From the NCBI GenBank assembly GCA_035048495.1, contig CM068540.1, positions 12,260,829 to 12,324,828 of the forward strand: a DNA stretch of 64,000 bases, read 5' to 3'. Below the pieces are notes generated by a model that saw only the letters and a list, made by a program, of their open reading frames with translations, was not told where the DNA came from and made no database searches. A program made the position numbers and the translations under genes. The stretch is from Euptelea pleiosperma. Lineage: Eukaryota; Streptophyta; Magnoliopsida; Ranunculales; Eupteleaceae. Of the stretch, positions 22,204 through 34,549 are shown piece after piece. The first letter of the stretch is position 1, and each line of letters opens with the position of its first letter.

Positions 22204-23718
22204 TGAAAGTAAGGTTTTCCGTGTCGTCGGATCAAAAACCATAGATTTCAACAATATTTATAATTTTGGTTCACTTTAAATCTTATAAAAATGCAAACTT
22301 TGTATAGCGATATGTCAGATGTCGAATCCACACTCGGGGTTAGGGAACACAATTTATCGGAACATTAGAACAATAAAAAGTGCTTGAAAACATGAATGGA
22401 AGGGTGAGAGTGGTGATTAATGATTGAGATATAAAATAATCTTTTTGGAGAGATTTCTATCAACTAATTAACATAAGTAAAGTAAAAGAAACACCATAAG
22501 TGAAAAAGAGAAACTTATTTATTAAAATAATACAAATTACACTGCTTGAATCTAATTTATTCATAAAAGAAAATAAAAACAAATAACCATCACTTTAGAA
22601 AGCATTATAAGAGAAGAAATATAAAGAGAAAGAACAAGATTTTAGATATTGAAAATGAAAGAAAAAATAGAAAATTGAGATTTACCTTGGTAATTACCCA
22701 TGGAGAAGAGGTTTGCAAAGCCGTGTTCTTGATGATTTTTGGAAGAGAACTGAACCAAGGAAAGAAAAGAGATATAGAGGTTTAGAGTAGAAGGGGAGAG
22801 GGATCCTAGAAGATTGTAGGTTATGAGAGAGGGGAGAGAACCAAGCCAAGAAGGAGAGATCATAGATCTCTTATAGACTTTTTTTTTTTTGCTTGTTGTA
22901 AAAATGATGATCGTTGGATTTAGGGAGATCCAACGGTTGGGAATGGGTTAGATGAGAGAGAGAGAGTAACTAGGACAGAGAGAGATGGGGGAAAGAAGAA
23001 TCGGTCAAGTGAGACCAATTCTCTCTTGTTGTTGCAAATGGGCATGGACATGGGCATGGGCATGGGTCATGGGTCATGGGTATGGGCATAGGTCATGGGT
23101 CATGGGTCATGGGCTTAGGTCATGGGCCTAAGTCATGTGCCAAGATAGATAGATAGAGAGAGAAATAGGAGAGATGTTAGAAAAAAATACAAAAATAAAA
23201 GCATTGGAGGGTCCTGAACCCTGGTCTTCTTTATTCTCTTTCGTCCGCTCCATCAATTAGTCAAACTTATCATTTGATGTCAATTGGTGTGGCCTTTAAC
23301 ACCTAAGTCCTCTTGGTCTCCAACTATTCTTCTCTCTTAGTCCTTGTTCCGGCTCTACGATCCTCTAACTTTGCCCGTAAATGTCTTCTATCTTTTTATC
23401 CTAGCTTGCTGGCTCTTTAAGCTTTGATAGAATTCTTTTGTGGTTGATCATGGGCCCGCCAGTCCTTGAGAATCACTCGATAGGGTCTCCTACAAGTAAA
23501 AAAGCACGTAATGAGATTCAATTAAAATGGCTTGATACTGGACCATCCGAAATGCGTATATTTCATGCAAATAGTCGATTTTTGTCTAAAGAATGCATTC
23601 AACTCAATAGAAGAAACTCTTACATGGAAAAGTCAACGAAAAGATAAGTTTTACGTAGGAAAATGCAACATCGCTATAAGGATAATGGCTTAAAATAAAT
23701 ACTTTTGAGCGAATATCA
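22204..23718 (-). repeat. Diverged Athila-like LTR (3' LTR, minus)
   Basis: About 1.5 kb, left end TGAAAGTAAGG, right end GCGAATATCA. Shorter than its relatives and clearly diverged. It shares the terminal blocks, the cggatcaaaaacc region, the atccaacggt boxes and the LTR start, but lacks the long CT-rich leader and its palindromes. Confidence 0.8.
23041..23136 (+). repeat. Minisatellite of catgggt/catggg units
   Basis: About 14 imperfect copies of a 6-7 bp unit (gggcat, gggtcat, gggctta variants) inside the reversed LTR. Simple-sequence expansion; no coding sense. Confidence 0.85.
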
Positions 23719-25070
23719 CAACCCCCAACTAGCATATTGCCAATCCTTGGCAATTACAGCGAAATAAGTGAGCTAAAAAGGGCTTGGCATAATATGCTAG
23801 AAAACTTATTTGCATTACTCAGAAAAAACTTCATTTTTTTAAATTATTTCAAGGATGCAAGAAATCATTTACAAATTAGAAATAATTAGCAAAATACAAC
23901 ACTTCTACAAATAGACCTTCAAACAAAAGATTACTCAGACTCAGTGTGTGTATGTGTTCAACATCATCCTTATCTAGCAGTAGAGATATTTGGATCTCCT
24001 TAGAGACTCTATGTCTCGACCTCAATCCTCGCTTGTATACTACTCAGAAGTGAATCACTCAGAAATAGTTTTATACTTTTCTCTCAAACTATATGTGATG
24101 AGATGAATATAGAAATTGACAAACGTCTCACATATATAGTTCTTGAATAGAGGGTATAAGAAGATTTAAGATCTCATGATACGAATGTCATATCTCTTAA
24201 GAACGTCGGATCAAACTGTATAATTTTTCTTTTCTCCATTCTCCACACTTGATGATGGTACTAATCTAGAATCAAATAAGACTTGTATAGGTTGTATATA
24301 TTGAGACTAAGGATAAGTTCAGAAAAGAAGGATATTTTAGAATTCTAAAATTCTGAGAGGGTATCTCACTATTCTTTGCAACTTTTCCCAAGTGTAGTAT
24401 TTCCTTGACTTTTCTTCTTTTCTTTTTCTAATTTTTGTCATTTTGGATATTCTTCAACCTTTTTAGATTCTTTTTCCTTTCCTTCTTTCTTGCTGATCAC
24501 GTTTCTTTTCAGCTCGAACCATTTGTTTTCTTTTCTTTTTTTTTCCTGGTGTAATCATACCAAATACTCTTTGATCCCTCTCAGAACTAGGTTATCATAT
24601 TGAACTTTTTTTTAGATTGAATTTTTGGTTGATGGGTTAACAAGAAAATGTTTTCATCAAAAGGCTCAAAAATAATTTCTAACGGTATAGATGTTAGAGA
24701 AGCTAAAAAGTCTAATTGGTTAGAAAGATGGCCTATATCATTTTCTAGGGTTTGTACTTTCATCTTCGATGTCTCAAATGGATATAGAGAAGTTCTTTAT
24801 GTAATAATCCAAATTTGATGTCGTTCTGAGTTCCATGACCAAAGCAAAGGTTAATGAGATCACTTAATGAAAATATTAGGGGACTAGAAGAATTGTGAGT
24901 CATCTTGTGACTCAGAATAATTTTATAACCCTCAGAAATGATGAAAGCTCACTGGGTTAGGTCTCCACAATTGTTCTTTATGGATCTCTAGATAATCTAA
25001 ACTTCGAATAATTCTGACGTTGATATGTGAATATTTTTGCTGAATCTGAGTTTTCAAAGATTTTTCAATC

Positions 25071-25614
25071 CACTGTACATAATAATGTTTGCTTTCAAAC
25101 TAAATGAAGAGCTAATAAGTGATTTTTCAAAACAGACATCATTTTCAATAAATAGACTTTCCGAAAACTTTTTACTCATCTGCATGATTGTTTGGGTCTT
25201 TCACCCTAGGGTTTTCTAACCCTTCTTGCTTAGTGACAAAAGTAATAAACTTCCTCTCACATCCCCAAAGTGACCATGATAAGCATAATGTAAATCAAAT
25301 GTCAAAATAATTATGGTGAGAGGAGGGCTAAGGCCAAAAACATTTTCACCTAGAGGTGTTCTCATGACCGATCCACTAATGAGAACTATCCGTAGTTCCC
25401 ATTAGTTCATGGTTGTTTTCACCCCTTATCTTTTCCTCCAAATCAAAGATAATATACAAGAAGGGGGTTGCAAGAAAAGAATAATATAATATTATGATAA
25501 AAAGAAATAGAAGTACATGTGAGTAATTCAAAGCAATAATAAACTAATTCTTTAAGCATAATGAACATTCTTAGAGGAAATAAAATATGTAAATGAAGAT
25601 ATGCATGGTAGGGG
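25071..25614. other. Unassigned spacer
   Basis: No ORF, RNA gene or clear transposon terminus. It contains caaaaacattttcacctagaggtgttctcatgacc-type text, which looks like retroelement debris but could not be assigned. It ends at the oligo-T run that marks the LINE 3' end. Confidence 0.4.
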
Positions 25615-25659
25615 TTTTTTTTCGCTAAATAAGAAATTTATATTGAAAAGTGGACTTAT
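25615..25659 (-). mobile_element. LINE 3' end with poly-A (minus)
   Basis: Eight T at 25615-25622 followed by cgctaaataagaaattta; read on minus this is a taaatttcttatttagcg block ending in a poly-A tail, a familiar 3' end of plant L1-type LINEs. It is separated from the LINE RNase H at 38593 by the CACTA transposon. The last three bases (TAT) are the CACTA duplication. Confidence 0.7.
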
Positions 25660-25672
25660 CACTACAAGAAAT

Positions 25673-26240
25673 GTTATTTTTAGTGGCGACTTTTTAGCTG
25701 CGACCCATATATCGCCACTAATAACGTACTTTTAGTGGCGAAAATCTAATGTCGCCACTAAAGGTACTACATGGCCATATTTAGCGACAACCCAAATGTC
25801 GCAGCAAAAAATCGCCGCTAATTGTATGGCACGAAATTTTGGCACTCATTTTATTTGGAGGGAAATATAATTAGTGGCAAATTTTATTGTGTCGTCGCTA
25901 AACAGTAGATGTTTTAGTGGCAACTTTATGATTCATGGCTATTTGTTAGTTTTAGCCACGTTTAACTTTACTGTGGCTAAATGTGTACATTTATGGCTAT
26001 TTACGTTGCCACTAATAAATTATGTTTAGTGGCGAACATCTAATGTCGCTACTAAACGTATTACATGGCCATATGTAGCGACAACCCAAATGTTACAGCA
26101 AATAGTCGCCACTAATTGTATGGCGCGAAATTTTGACGTGCATTTTATTTGGAGGGAAAATAAGTTGTAGCCACGTTTTTTTTTACTGCTGCTAAATGTG
26201 TACTTTTTGTGGCTACTCAAGTCGCCACTAATGATTTTCA
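25673..26240 (+). repeat. CACTA left subterminal repeats
   Basis: Repeated TTTAGTGGCGA and its complement TCGCCACTAA in both orientations, with variants (ttagcgacaa, cgccgctaa). In En/Spm elements such motifs bind the TNPA-type protein; this role is inferred here from position and motif density. Confidence 0.85.
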
Positions 26241-26269
26241 CCTCTATTTTTTCTCATTTTACATTAAAA

Positions 26270-26965
26270 AAAATATGTAACAAGGTATACCTAAAACTTT
26301 TTAGGATACTTAATGCTCCAATCTGGGCCCACTGACCTCATAGATGTTCTGCCCACCCCTTCATGGATATACGCACAAAAAATCACCTTGATTGGTAATG
26401 TCTAGCCATCAGATTTTAGTACTTTTTAAGATGTAATTCTAACCATTGGATTCAACCATTATTCTTCTGTACTAAAAACAATGGCTAAAAAGCATCAAAC
26501 ATGCTACTTATTTTTTGTATGAATGTCTACGAAGGGGTAGGCTAAACATCCATGCGGTCAGTGGGCCTAGATGGCAGTGGTGAGTGACAAAAATTGTGCT
26601 TCGTCACTCCATAAAGGAGTAAAACTCTTATATGCCCCTATGCTCACTCATAATATGAGCCACGTGGCACACTGCTAGAGGACTCTGACCGTATGGATGT
26701 TTGGCCAATGGGCATACATAACAAAAATCATCCTGATTAGTAATTTAAAACCTTTGGATCATTGTACTGAAATAATAGCAATAATGTTCAAATTCCTACA
26801 ATTAAAATCAACCCATGAAAATGACTCAAAAATCTAATGGTTAGAAACCATTAATTAGGGTGATTTGTTTTTTGTAAGACAGCCCGGGGATCGACTAAAC
26901 ATACATAAGGCCAGCGTCCTCCAATATGGCTAGTGTCCTCTAATACGGTCCACATCCTCAAATTA
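26270..26965. repeat. Foldback repeat block, copy 1
   Basis: Two adjacent imperfect palindromes. The first has gggcccactgacctcatagatgttctgcccacccctt at its left and the inverted version (gaaggggtaggctaaacatccatgcggtcagtgggcc) at its right, ending near 26575. The second runs from the ctgaccgtatggatgtttggcc block (about 26687) to gcgtcctccaatatggc (about 26930). MITE-like, with a second diverged copy at 27365-28065. Confidence 0.7.
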
Positions 26966-27364
26966 ACGGTGGCAAGGGATTAGAGCAAGATCAGTACCAC
27001 CACGCCAGTCGACCGACCCTAAGATTTTGGTAGGTTGGTCACAGGTGATGGGCGGCCAACAATCCACTGGAATCTCATGCCCAACAGTCCATCACATCCT
27101 TCTGATTTAGGGTTAAGGATTTGGCACAAACCTACATGTTCTAAGGTTGGAGAAATTATAAGGGGCATTCTTGTCCTTTAATTTTTTTGTGAGTCGATGG
27201 TAGGTCAACGACAGTTATGAACGGAGGACCGGGCCATAAGGGGGTAAGTCAGGTGGGGTTACGCTATGTACGGTTAAAACGCCTAGAAAATAATAGCCAT
27301 TATTTTTGTTATAACGACTATTATTTTTCATTATTTTTCTCTTTATTTATTTATTTATTTCTCT
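26966..27364. other. Spacer between foldback copies
   Basis: No recognised gene. A short frame at 27217-27459 has no domain and overlaps the next repeat. The text tcgaccgaccctaagattttggtaggttggtc has local dyad character. Confidence 0.35.
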
Positions 27365-28065
27365 GTGGAAAAATATGTGACAATGTATATATAAAACTTT
27401 TTGTTGTGATGGAAGCATGTTTTTGTACGTTAGTCATTGCTGTAATATGGGCCCACTAATCACGTAGATGTTCCGCCCACCCCTTCATTGATATAGACAC
27501 CAAAAAACACCTTATTGGTAATCTATAGCCATTAGATTTCAATATTTTTTTAAGGTGTGATTTTTTAGCCGTTGGATTCAACCATTATTTGGGTACTAAA
27601 AGCAATGGTTAAAAATCCTCAAACATGCTGATTTTGGGTACATATGTCTACCAAGGGGTGTGCTAAATATCCATGCGGTCAGTGCCCAGATGGTAGTGAT
27701 GAGTAACAAAAATCATCTGATTTTGTGGTAACAAGAAATAAACATATATGACGGCCTAGATGACCGCCCTATGACAACCCATAATACGAGCCAAGTGGCA
27801 TATACTTACAGTGATTATTACCGTATAGATGTTTGGAAAATCCCTATATGGACCTACGTTGAAAGCATCAGCCTGATCGGTGATCTAAAACCTTTGGATC
27901 CTTGTACCCAAATAATGCTCAAATCCAACGCATAAAATTAACCCATGAAAATGACTCAAATCCAATGCTTACTAATCACTAATCAGGGTTATTTTTGGTT
28001 TGTAGGTCCAACTAGGAATCGGCCAAACATCCATACGGTCAGCCTCCTCATAGAAATGCCACGTG
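27365..28065. repeat. Foldback repeat block, copy 2
   Basis: Diverged direct copy of 26270-26965, in the same order: gggcccactaatcacgtagatgttccgcccacccctt at about 27449, the ccaaggggtgtgctaaatatccatgcggtcagtg arm at about 27650, then the taccgtatagatgtttgg arm (27829) and the ggccaaacatccatacggtcag arm (28020). Divergence suggests an old duplication. Confidence 0.7.
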
Positions 28066-30886
28066 TCTTGTATTGGAAGCATTAGCATGTAGGTTAGGGA
28101 TTTTTTTTTTCTTTTGAAAGAAGAAGTTGAAAGGGCAAAAAGCCCTAATCCTTTTGTCTTCCCCACACAATCCCTAGTCCCTACCAAGCCATACCCACCC
28201 TAGCCCTTTCCTTCACTCTCTTCTCTCTCACCACCATCTCTGGCATCGATTCACGCTGCCACCGGCGTCGATTCACGCTCAATTTTTCACATTCCCGCGC
28301 GCATTTGCGTCCTCCACACTAACCTATGCGCCGCTCGCTCCAACATCTGCAACAACGCAAGCATCTCAAGTATCTTTAACCATCTCCGCACGGTAGCAAG
28401 ATCTCTCTCTCTCTTTCTCGATCGAGCAGTTTCATCTTTGGACAGATCTCTCTCTCAAGAATCTTCGCACGGTTGGTTTTGAAATGTAGCGAGATCTCGA
28501 GTGACAGGTGAGTTGATTTTAGGGTATGAATTTCATTTGGAGTTTTATGCATGCGTTTATTAGATTGGTATGGGCTCCATCTCACGTTTCAATTGATTCT
28601 TCACAACTCCATCTCTCTCTCCCACAGTCACTTCAATTCTCCACTCTCTACTCTATCTCGATCTATTTCTTGGGTTGGGGAGTAGGGTTTTAGGGGTTTT
28701 CCTTCTCACAGTTCTCTGGGTTTTCTTATTTGTTCATGGGTTGGCGGTTGTGGGAAGATTCTTCAGATTTCTTCACGATTGGTCGACACCTGCAACTCCT
28801 CTCCGTTGCCACTGCAACTCCCCGCTTCTTTCTCATCCTTGCTGCTTACAATTCCTTGATGCTTCCGCCTGCAACATGTAAGAATCCTTTCTGCAGCTAA
28901 AGCTTCGAAATAATTTGTGTCCGTTGTAAAAAAGTGTAAGAGTTTTATGAGTAAAAACAAACAAAAACTTCATCTTTTAATGCGTTTCGATCAAGTTAGT
29001 TCAAAATTAAGCCTTTTCTCTGTTTTTTCCTCTATGAGTTTAATATCCTGTGATTCTTTTGAGAGTGGGGTTTTCATGGGGTTTGTTCGATTTGATTGGG
29101 GTTTTTGTATTTTGTGGTTGTATGTGGGTTTTTCATGCGGGTTTTGATATTTTGTGAGTTTTCATGGGGTTTTTGTTCGGGTTCGTGTTATTTCCCTACT
29201 ATTTCCACATAACTTCTATTTTTCCTATACCATGCCTGAAACCCTTTGATGGTTGTCTTTGCCACCAGCATATCCTCCTTCTCTACCACCCTAGATCTAT
29301 CGCATTATTTGGATTTTTTGGTTGTGAATTGTCTCTAATCTATGAATTATGTACGTTTTAGAGTTGATCTTGATCAATAGATCTCTGTTTGGATTTAGAA
29401 TTGTTGGAATCTTGGATAACTCTTTTTTTTTGAAAATTTCCATGTGTACCTTTAGTTGGTTCACATCACACCCGATGCACATGTTTGTCTTGAGTTGATA
29501 TATTGTTTGTGGATTTTGGATCCAATGCCTCAAAGCAAATTTACATATTTCAGCAACCTTTGTGTTCCCGGCAAAGCTTCGTGTTATCTAAAACTAAGCA
29601 AAACTTTAGTTTTTATGTTTAATATTTACTTTTTTATGCACTAGGTATTCTCAAGTTGGGTGAGGGCATGGGGAGAAGCCATTCTCATACTTTGCCACTT
29701 GCATGGTGGCACACATATTCTGAGTGCATGATCTAGAATGATCTAGAATGATCTCAATGCCTGGATGTGTGTTATGCAAATGGCGGATGTAGGGACTACC
29801 CATTCTTTCCATCCTCACATCCTGACTTGAGTTTCCCACTCATGTGTTGGCTTCTACTACGACATGGGAGACCTAATAGCTACGACTTGAACTATGTTTG
29901 CTAACTAACACCTATTAAAATGTCTACCAATTGTTGCATTTTTTGAACAATACATTAACTTTGGTGATTTACAACGTCTTTCCCAGATGCGATGTCATGC
30001 CATCAGATTTGGTATAATTTTGTATAAATTCTTTTTGGACTGATGTGTATCAAACATGGGTTTTGTTTCAATCTGCTCTGTTTTTTGTTTTGATTTTTTT
30101 AACTGTTGAAACTTTTGCCTTCAATGCTTATCACTCTTGGCTATTTACAAGTGCATGGAGAGAATTTGTTCACTTTAGTTGAAGCTCAATAAGGATTTTC
30201 ACTTGTTGTTTCGCGTTTTCATTTTAGCAATATCCACAAACCATTTCTCTTGCTGTTTCGTGTGTTCATCAACATTATAATTGCATTTAAAATGCCTAAA
30301 AAACTCTTATTTGCAAGGAGTGCTGTTCTTTCTCCATTTGGCTAACATTCATACGCCTCTTTTACTTATTTTGCTTATTGAAGATAGATGTGTGGATTGT
30401 TGTTCAAATTTGTGTGTTTTGTTAAATTTTTGTAGGTTGTATTATCTTCCATCTGCTCCAATAATGTTTTGAGGTCTGAAAATCAGTTGCTGAGTTTGCT
30501 GTTTCGGCTACATCTGCTCCATCTGATCTCGCGTCAAAGAATTTGGGTCGATTCCATAATGGATTTTCTATTTCCAAGTTTCACTCAGTCAAGACAACGA
30601 AAAGCTCATGGATCATGATGTAGGAGGGTGATCAGAATTATAAAACTGATTACAGGGCAGCAAGATTTTATCACCTTTATCCAAATCATAGACCTTCTAT
30701 AATTAGGATATAGGGTATGGAACATTCTGGAGTCTTTTATTTAATTTTATGAATGAGAATCAATGACAAATGTTTCTTCCAAATTCATAAAATTCAGGAG
30801 TTCTTTTATTTAATTTTAGTCCTTTTTACTGAATTTTCAACTTTGGTTGCTGCTAAGCTAAAGATTCAGATAAACTCATGCTTGCA
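28066..30886. other. CACTA interior without recognisable genes
   Basis: At 28130-28350 there is a pyrimidine-rich, leader-like sequence (ccctaatcc, ctctcttctctctcacc, cgattcacgctgcc twice) that could be a 5' UTR of a captured gene. The rest is T-rich, intron-like text. Short frames here (28675-28881, 28917-29147, 29164-29361 and others) show no domain. It may be the 5' portion of the gene whose exon lies at 30887-31014, but no exon can be shown. Confidence 0.4.
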
Positions 30887-31014
30887 AACAAAGAAATGGT
30901 ATAAAAAGGACAAGTGGTTGCCGACAAGGTAACTGGAAGAAGCCGAGGTTTGGGTTTAGGGCCATGTCTACGGTCAAGGAAGTGGAAGCAGCAGCGCAGC
31001 AGTTCAATGGCTAT
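30887..31014 (+). pseudogene. Captured exon of a chloroplast-type RNA-binding protein (RRM)
   Basis: The frame reads NKEMV, a stop (30902-30904), then QVVADKVTGRSRG, and after a one-base shift near 30950-30963 continues as MSTVKEVEAAAQQFNGY (from 30964), followed directly by a GTAAGT donor at 31015. This is the RNP1 half of an RRM in the cp29/cp31 nuclear-encoded chloroplast ribonucleoproteins (normal form resembles VTGRSRGFGFVTMS then EVEAAAQQFNGY). The glycine/phenylalanine RNP1 core is destroyed by the shift. The family call is from recall of the conserved text. It lies inside a CACTA element, so it is most simply a captured gene fragment, not a working gene. Confidence 0.8.
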
Positions 31015-31194
31015 GTAAGTTTTCTTATGTTCTATTTTTCATTTTGTTTCCTTTAGATTACAATGTGCTTCCTTTTAGGTGATTTTGAAAGCTTCATATT
31101 GTTGCTCAACTGAGTGACCAATTCCATCTTCTTATGTTTGTTTGCACATGTATAAGGTAATAGGTGCCACACCTTTTGTTCACATTATGTTTAC

Positions 31195-32149
31195 TGATAT
31201 TCGCTCAAAAGTGCTTATTTTAAGCACTTATCCTGTTAGCGTTATCGCACTCTCCTACGTAAAACTGCTCTAATTATCCACTTTTCTACGTAAGAGTCTA
31301 TCTCATTGCGTAAAACACACTTTTCTGGACGAAATGGTATATTTGCATGCATTAAACACATTTTCGGAAGTCTAAATATTAAGCCGTTCTGATTACGCGC
31401 TTCTTCTGTCGCAGGACACCCCGATGGGACGATTTTCGAGACTTGTGGGCCCAAATCGATCATGAAAGCCCATTATCAAAGCTTAACAAGCCCACATGCT
31501 ATAACTAGAAGATATGGGCCAAATATGGGCTGAATAAGAGGACCAAAAAGTCGGCCCAAAGAACGAAGAGAGTAGGAGAGCCAATGACCAAGAGACGGAC
31601 CAAAGCGTTTAAAGCCACATGAGTCAGCAAAGAATGATGGTCGACTCTACTGGAGAAGCGTGAGGATGGTCACAGTGAAGAACAGGGTTCCAGACCCTCC
31701 GCCAGTGCTTTTTTCCATTTTTTTTGATACTTTTTCTCTCATCTCTCCTTATTCTCTCTCTCTCTTCATCTCTCGATCCTCGAATCTACTGACCTAACCC
31801 CAGAACTCCTGCCTATCAGCTCTATCTCATCTCCCTTAGCTTTCTGACCGTTGGATCTTCCATCGGACCGTTGGATCTTCAATCGGACCGTTGGATCTCT
31901 CTAGATCCGTCGATCTACCAATCTGGGTCCCAATCAAGTCACCATCCATCCGATCGCCTTCAGAATGCCTGTCACATCATCTTGTGAGACGATGGACATC
32001 ATCAGTCCATGTGGGCCAGTAGCCGGGCCCATCAGCATCGACCCGCTGTCCGACCAGTTAGTGGACCCCGCGAATTTCAAAAATAATTTTAATTAAATGG
32101 GGGGTCCACTAATTGGGGAGATTCCCCATAGAAAAGTAGCATTTTACTT

Positions 32150-32192
<43 letters not shown>

Positions 32193-33734
32193 TATATTTT
32201 TTATTTTCAAAAAATACCCTATTTCCATTAATGGAAATAGGGAGCTTTATAAGATGAGGGAGAAGGGTTCGTTCGAACCCTAATCCCCCTCAAATCTGCT
32301 CCATTCTCTCCCCCAACTCGTTTGCCCCTTCTTCCCCTCGGTTTTAGACCGTTTTCCTCCATTTTTCTCTTCTCAATCTTCTTCATCTTCTTCATCTCTA
32401 TCACCGGAGTTGCAGCCTGCAACTCCGGCCAACGACTTCTCATTGCTAACCCCAGCCGTCATCATCTCCTTGGCCCTTCATTGCTGGTTCGACCAGCTAA
32501 AAACCATCATCTTCCTCTCCTTTTTGCCGCCCGCTAGCCACCACCGTTCTCGCCGGACTGGTTCATCTTCTCCTTCCATTACCGCCCACCACAGTCGCCG
32601 GTACCACCTGCTGGTGATCTTCAAATCCAACGGCACTACACTGCCTGTGTTTGCCTTCTCCTTGCAAGCACTCACGGTGTTTCTCATCACCAACCCCACC
32701 TGCAACATCGAGTTTGGTGCTCTTCCTTGCTGCCCAACGAATCTCCACCATCTCAGCCACCGTGTAGCCGGACCTGCAACTCCGGTCGGTCCGATTATCA
32801 CCTCCACCCATCGTATAAGAAAGAGAGTAGAAGAAGAAGGAGGAGAAACCGCCCCTACCTATCTCCATTCCACCTGCTGCTGCCACGGCCTGCAAGTTGC
32901 GGGCCGTTAAACCTTGCGTTGCTGCCATAAACGCATCACCAAACCGTTCCTCCATCTTCATCAGCAAGTCCCCCAGCAGCAACACCTCCTTCATCCCCAA
33001 ACGGCGAGCAACAACCACCTGTTGGTGCGCCTTCCATAGCCCAGACCACAATGATCTACTTCTCCAAGATACTGCCACGATCGGACTGCACATCTTATTT
33101 CTTGGCCGGAAACTCAATATGACCTTCCACGGTATGAGCCTACAACACTGGAAACCCGCAACCACCATGGTAAGATCAAAATACAGTTTCCCTCCCTTAT
33201 CCCTCGGTCCGTTCAATTTCTCTATCTATGTCTATCTTTCTCTCTCTAGGACTTCTCTTAGTTCTTGTTTCTCGCCCTAAAAATCTCTAGATTTTCTCTA
33301 TTTTAACTCTTTCTCTCTCTCTAGTTTTACTTCTTTCTAGATTAGTTTGAATTATGTAAGTTTTGTTTTGATGTAATGACAGTTTAAATTAATGCAATTA
33401 TTCTTGGTTTTAGTGTTCTCTTTTGAATTATATGATTTTTGCGAATTATAGTTCTTTGATATCAATAAAATCAAAAGCATGTTTTAAATCCCGACCTCTC
33501 CATCATTCTCATCCCACCATTCATTTTTAGAAGCATTTATGAACCATGATGTTTTTACATTCTTCCGTTATTTTATGTTCTTGTTTGCGCTAACTAAACC
33601 CCGAGTGCGGATCGACATCCGACATACTTCCACCATGCAAAGCATAGCTTAATTTTGCAGGAAATCTCAGATCGAAATTACAAATGTATTGAGATTAGGG
33701 TCGTTCTCTCAACGACGGAAAAACCCTACTTTCA
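31195..33734 (+). mobile_element. Solo LTR, Athila family, inside the CACTA element
   Basis: 2,540 bp from TGATATTCGC to CTACTTTCA, with exact duplication TTTAC at 31190-31194 and 33735-33739. Same family as 943-3515: it has the 20-bp triplet (31848-31903), TATA-like gctttataag (about 32234), and the palindrome at 32404-32428. More diverged from the Athila LTRs than those are from each other. Frames such as 32410-32910 and 32563-33216 are LTR shadows. Confidence 0.95.
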
Positions 33735-33739
33735 TTTAC

Positions 33740-34549
33740 ATTGAAAAACTAGATCCTTCATGTTGTAAATCTACTCTCGGATGATTTTAACCATTGGATA
33801 TGAAGACTTTTCTTTTGGTTTAATTTTCCAAATACTGTGATACATGCATGAGATGGTTTATGCCCTAATTAAATCAGGGCTCTTCCTTTCTTCAAGATTT
33901 CTTATCAAAACTTGGGTTTCATGATTTCTTCAAGTCTATGCAACAGTTTTCATGTGTAGTCAGATTTCGCATTGGAGAGGTTTGGATTTCTTTTTTTCTC
34001 CTGTTAAAATGCATCCCTCCATATGTTGTTCTTTTATGGCGCGAGTCAGATACGATTAAATATATTTGTGTATATCATCTGTCTGTCTCTTAAATGCTTG
34101 GAAGATTTCAGTTAGGACCTTCAATTCTGTATTTTTCAGTCCTATTGTTGTTGTTTTAGGATTGACTTGGAAATAAATTGCATATCATATGCTTATTTTC
34201 ACAAATTTTCTCGTTATACAAAGAAGAAAAATAAGTGGTGGAAAAATATTTTAGTGGTGGAAAAATAAGAACAAATTTTCACCATAATCATTTATTATTT
34301 TAGTGGTGGAAAAATAAGAATATCAAAGAAATTAAGGGCTGTTTGGTAACGCATAGCGGTAGGAACATAAAATAGTTACCTGTGTTAATATTTGCCTAGG
34401 CGCGTTTGGCAGCCACTTGTCCCCAGAGAATATTTAGCCGGGCCCACAAATTTGCCCGCCGCGGCGGGAAAACATTTGATCACTTCCCCCCTATTTAAAT
34501 ATTTTCACGCCAATTAAGCTTTAGTGGAAAAATTTTATTTTATCGCGGG
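33740..34549. other. CACTA interior, unassigned
   Basis: AT-rich, no ORF. A triple ttttagtggtggaaaaataag repeat is seen at 34232-34320. From 34339 the text gggctgtttggtaacgc resembles hAT-type MITE ends, but I could not find the partner end or a duplication. Confidence 0.35.

Larger units (their letters stand above)
22204..25070 (-). mobile_element. 3' end of a diverged Athila-like element, reversed
   Basis: LTR at 22204-23718, then the complement of the polypurine tract (caacccccaact, 23719-23730), then sequence aligning in reverse with the 3' noncoding region at 17900-19338 up to about 25070. No pol sequence follows, so the element is truncated or was inserted incomplete. I find no second LTR and no matching duplication. 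Confidence 0.75.

Noticed and set aside
28675..29361. Several short plus-strand frames that might be a captured or host gene
   Set aside because: T-rich, intron-like, no domain, no matching splice sites that would join them convincingly.
32410..33216. Frames of 166 and 217 codons on opposite strands
   Set aside because: Both lie wholly inside the solo LTR 31195-33734, overlap each other and have no recognised domain.
34339..34549. hAT-type MITE suggested by gggctgtttggt
   Set aside because: No inverted partner and no 8-bp duplication found; kept only as a remark in the feature list.
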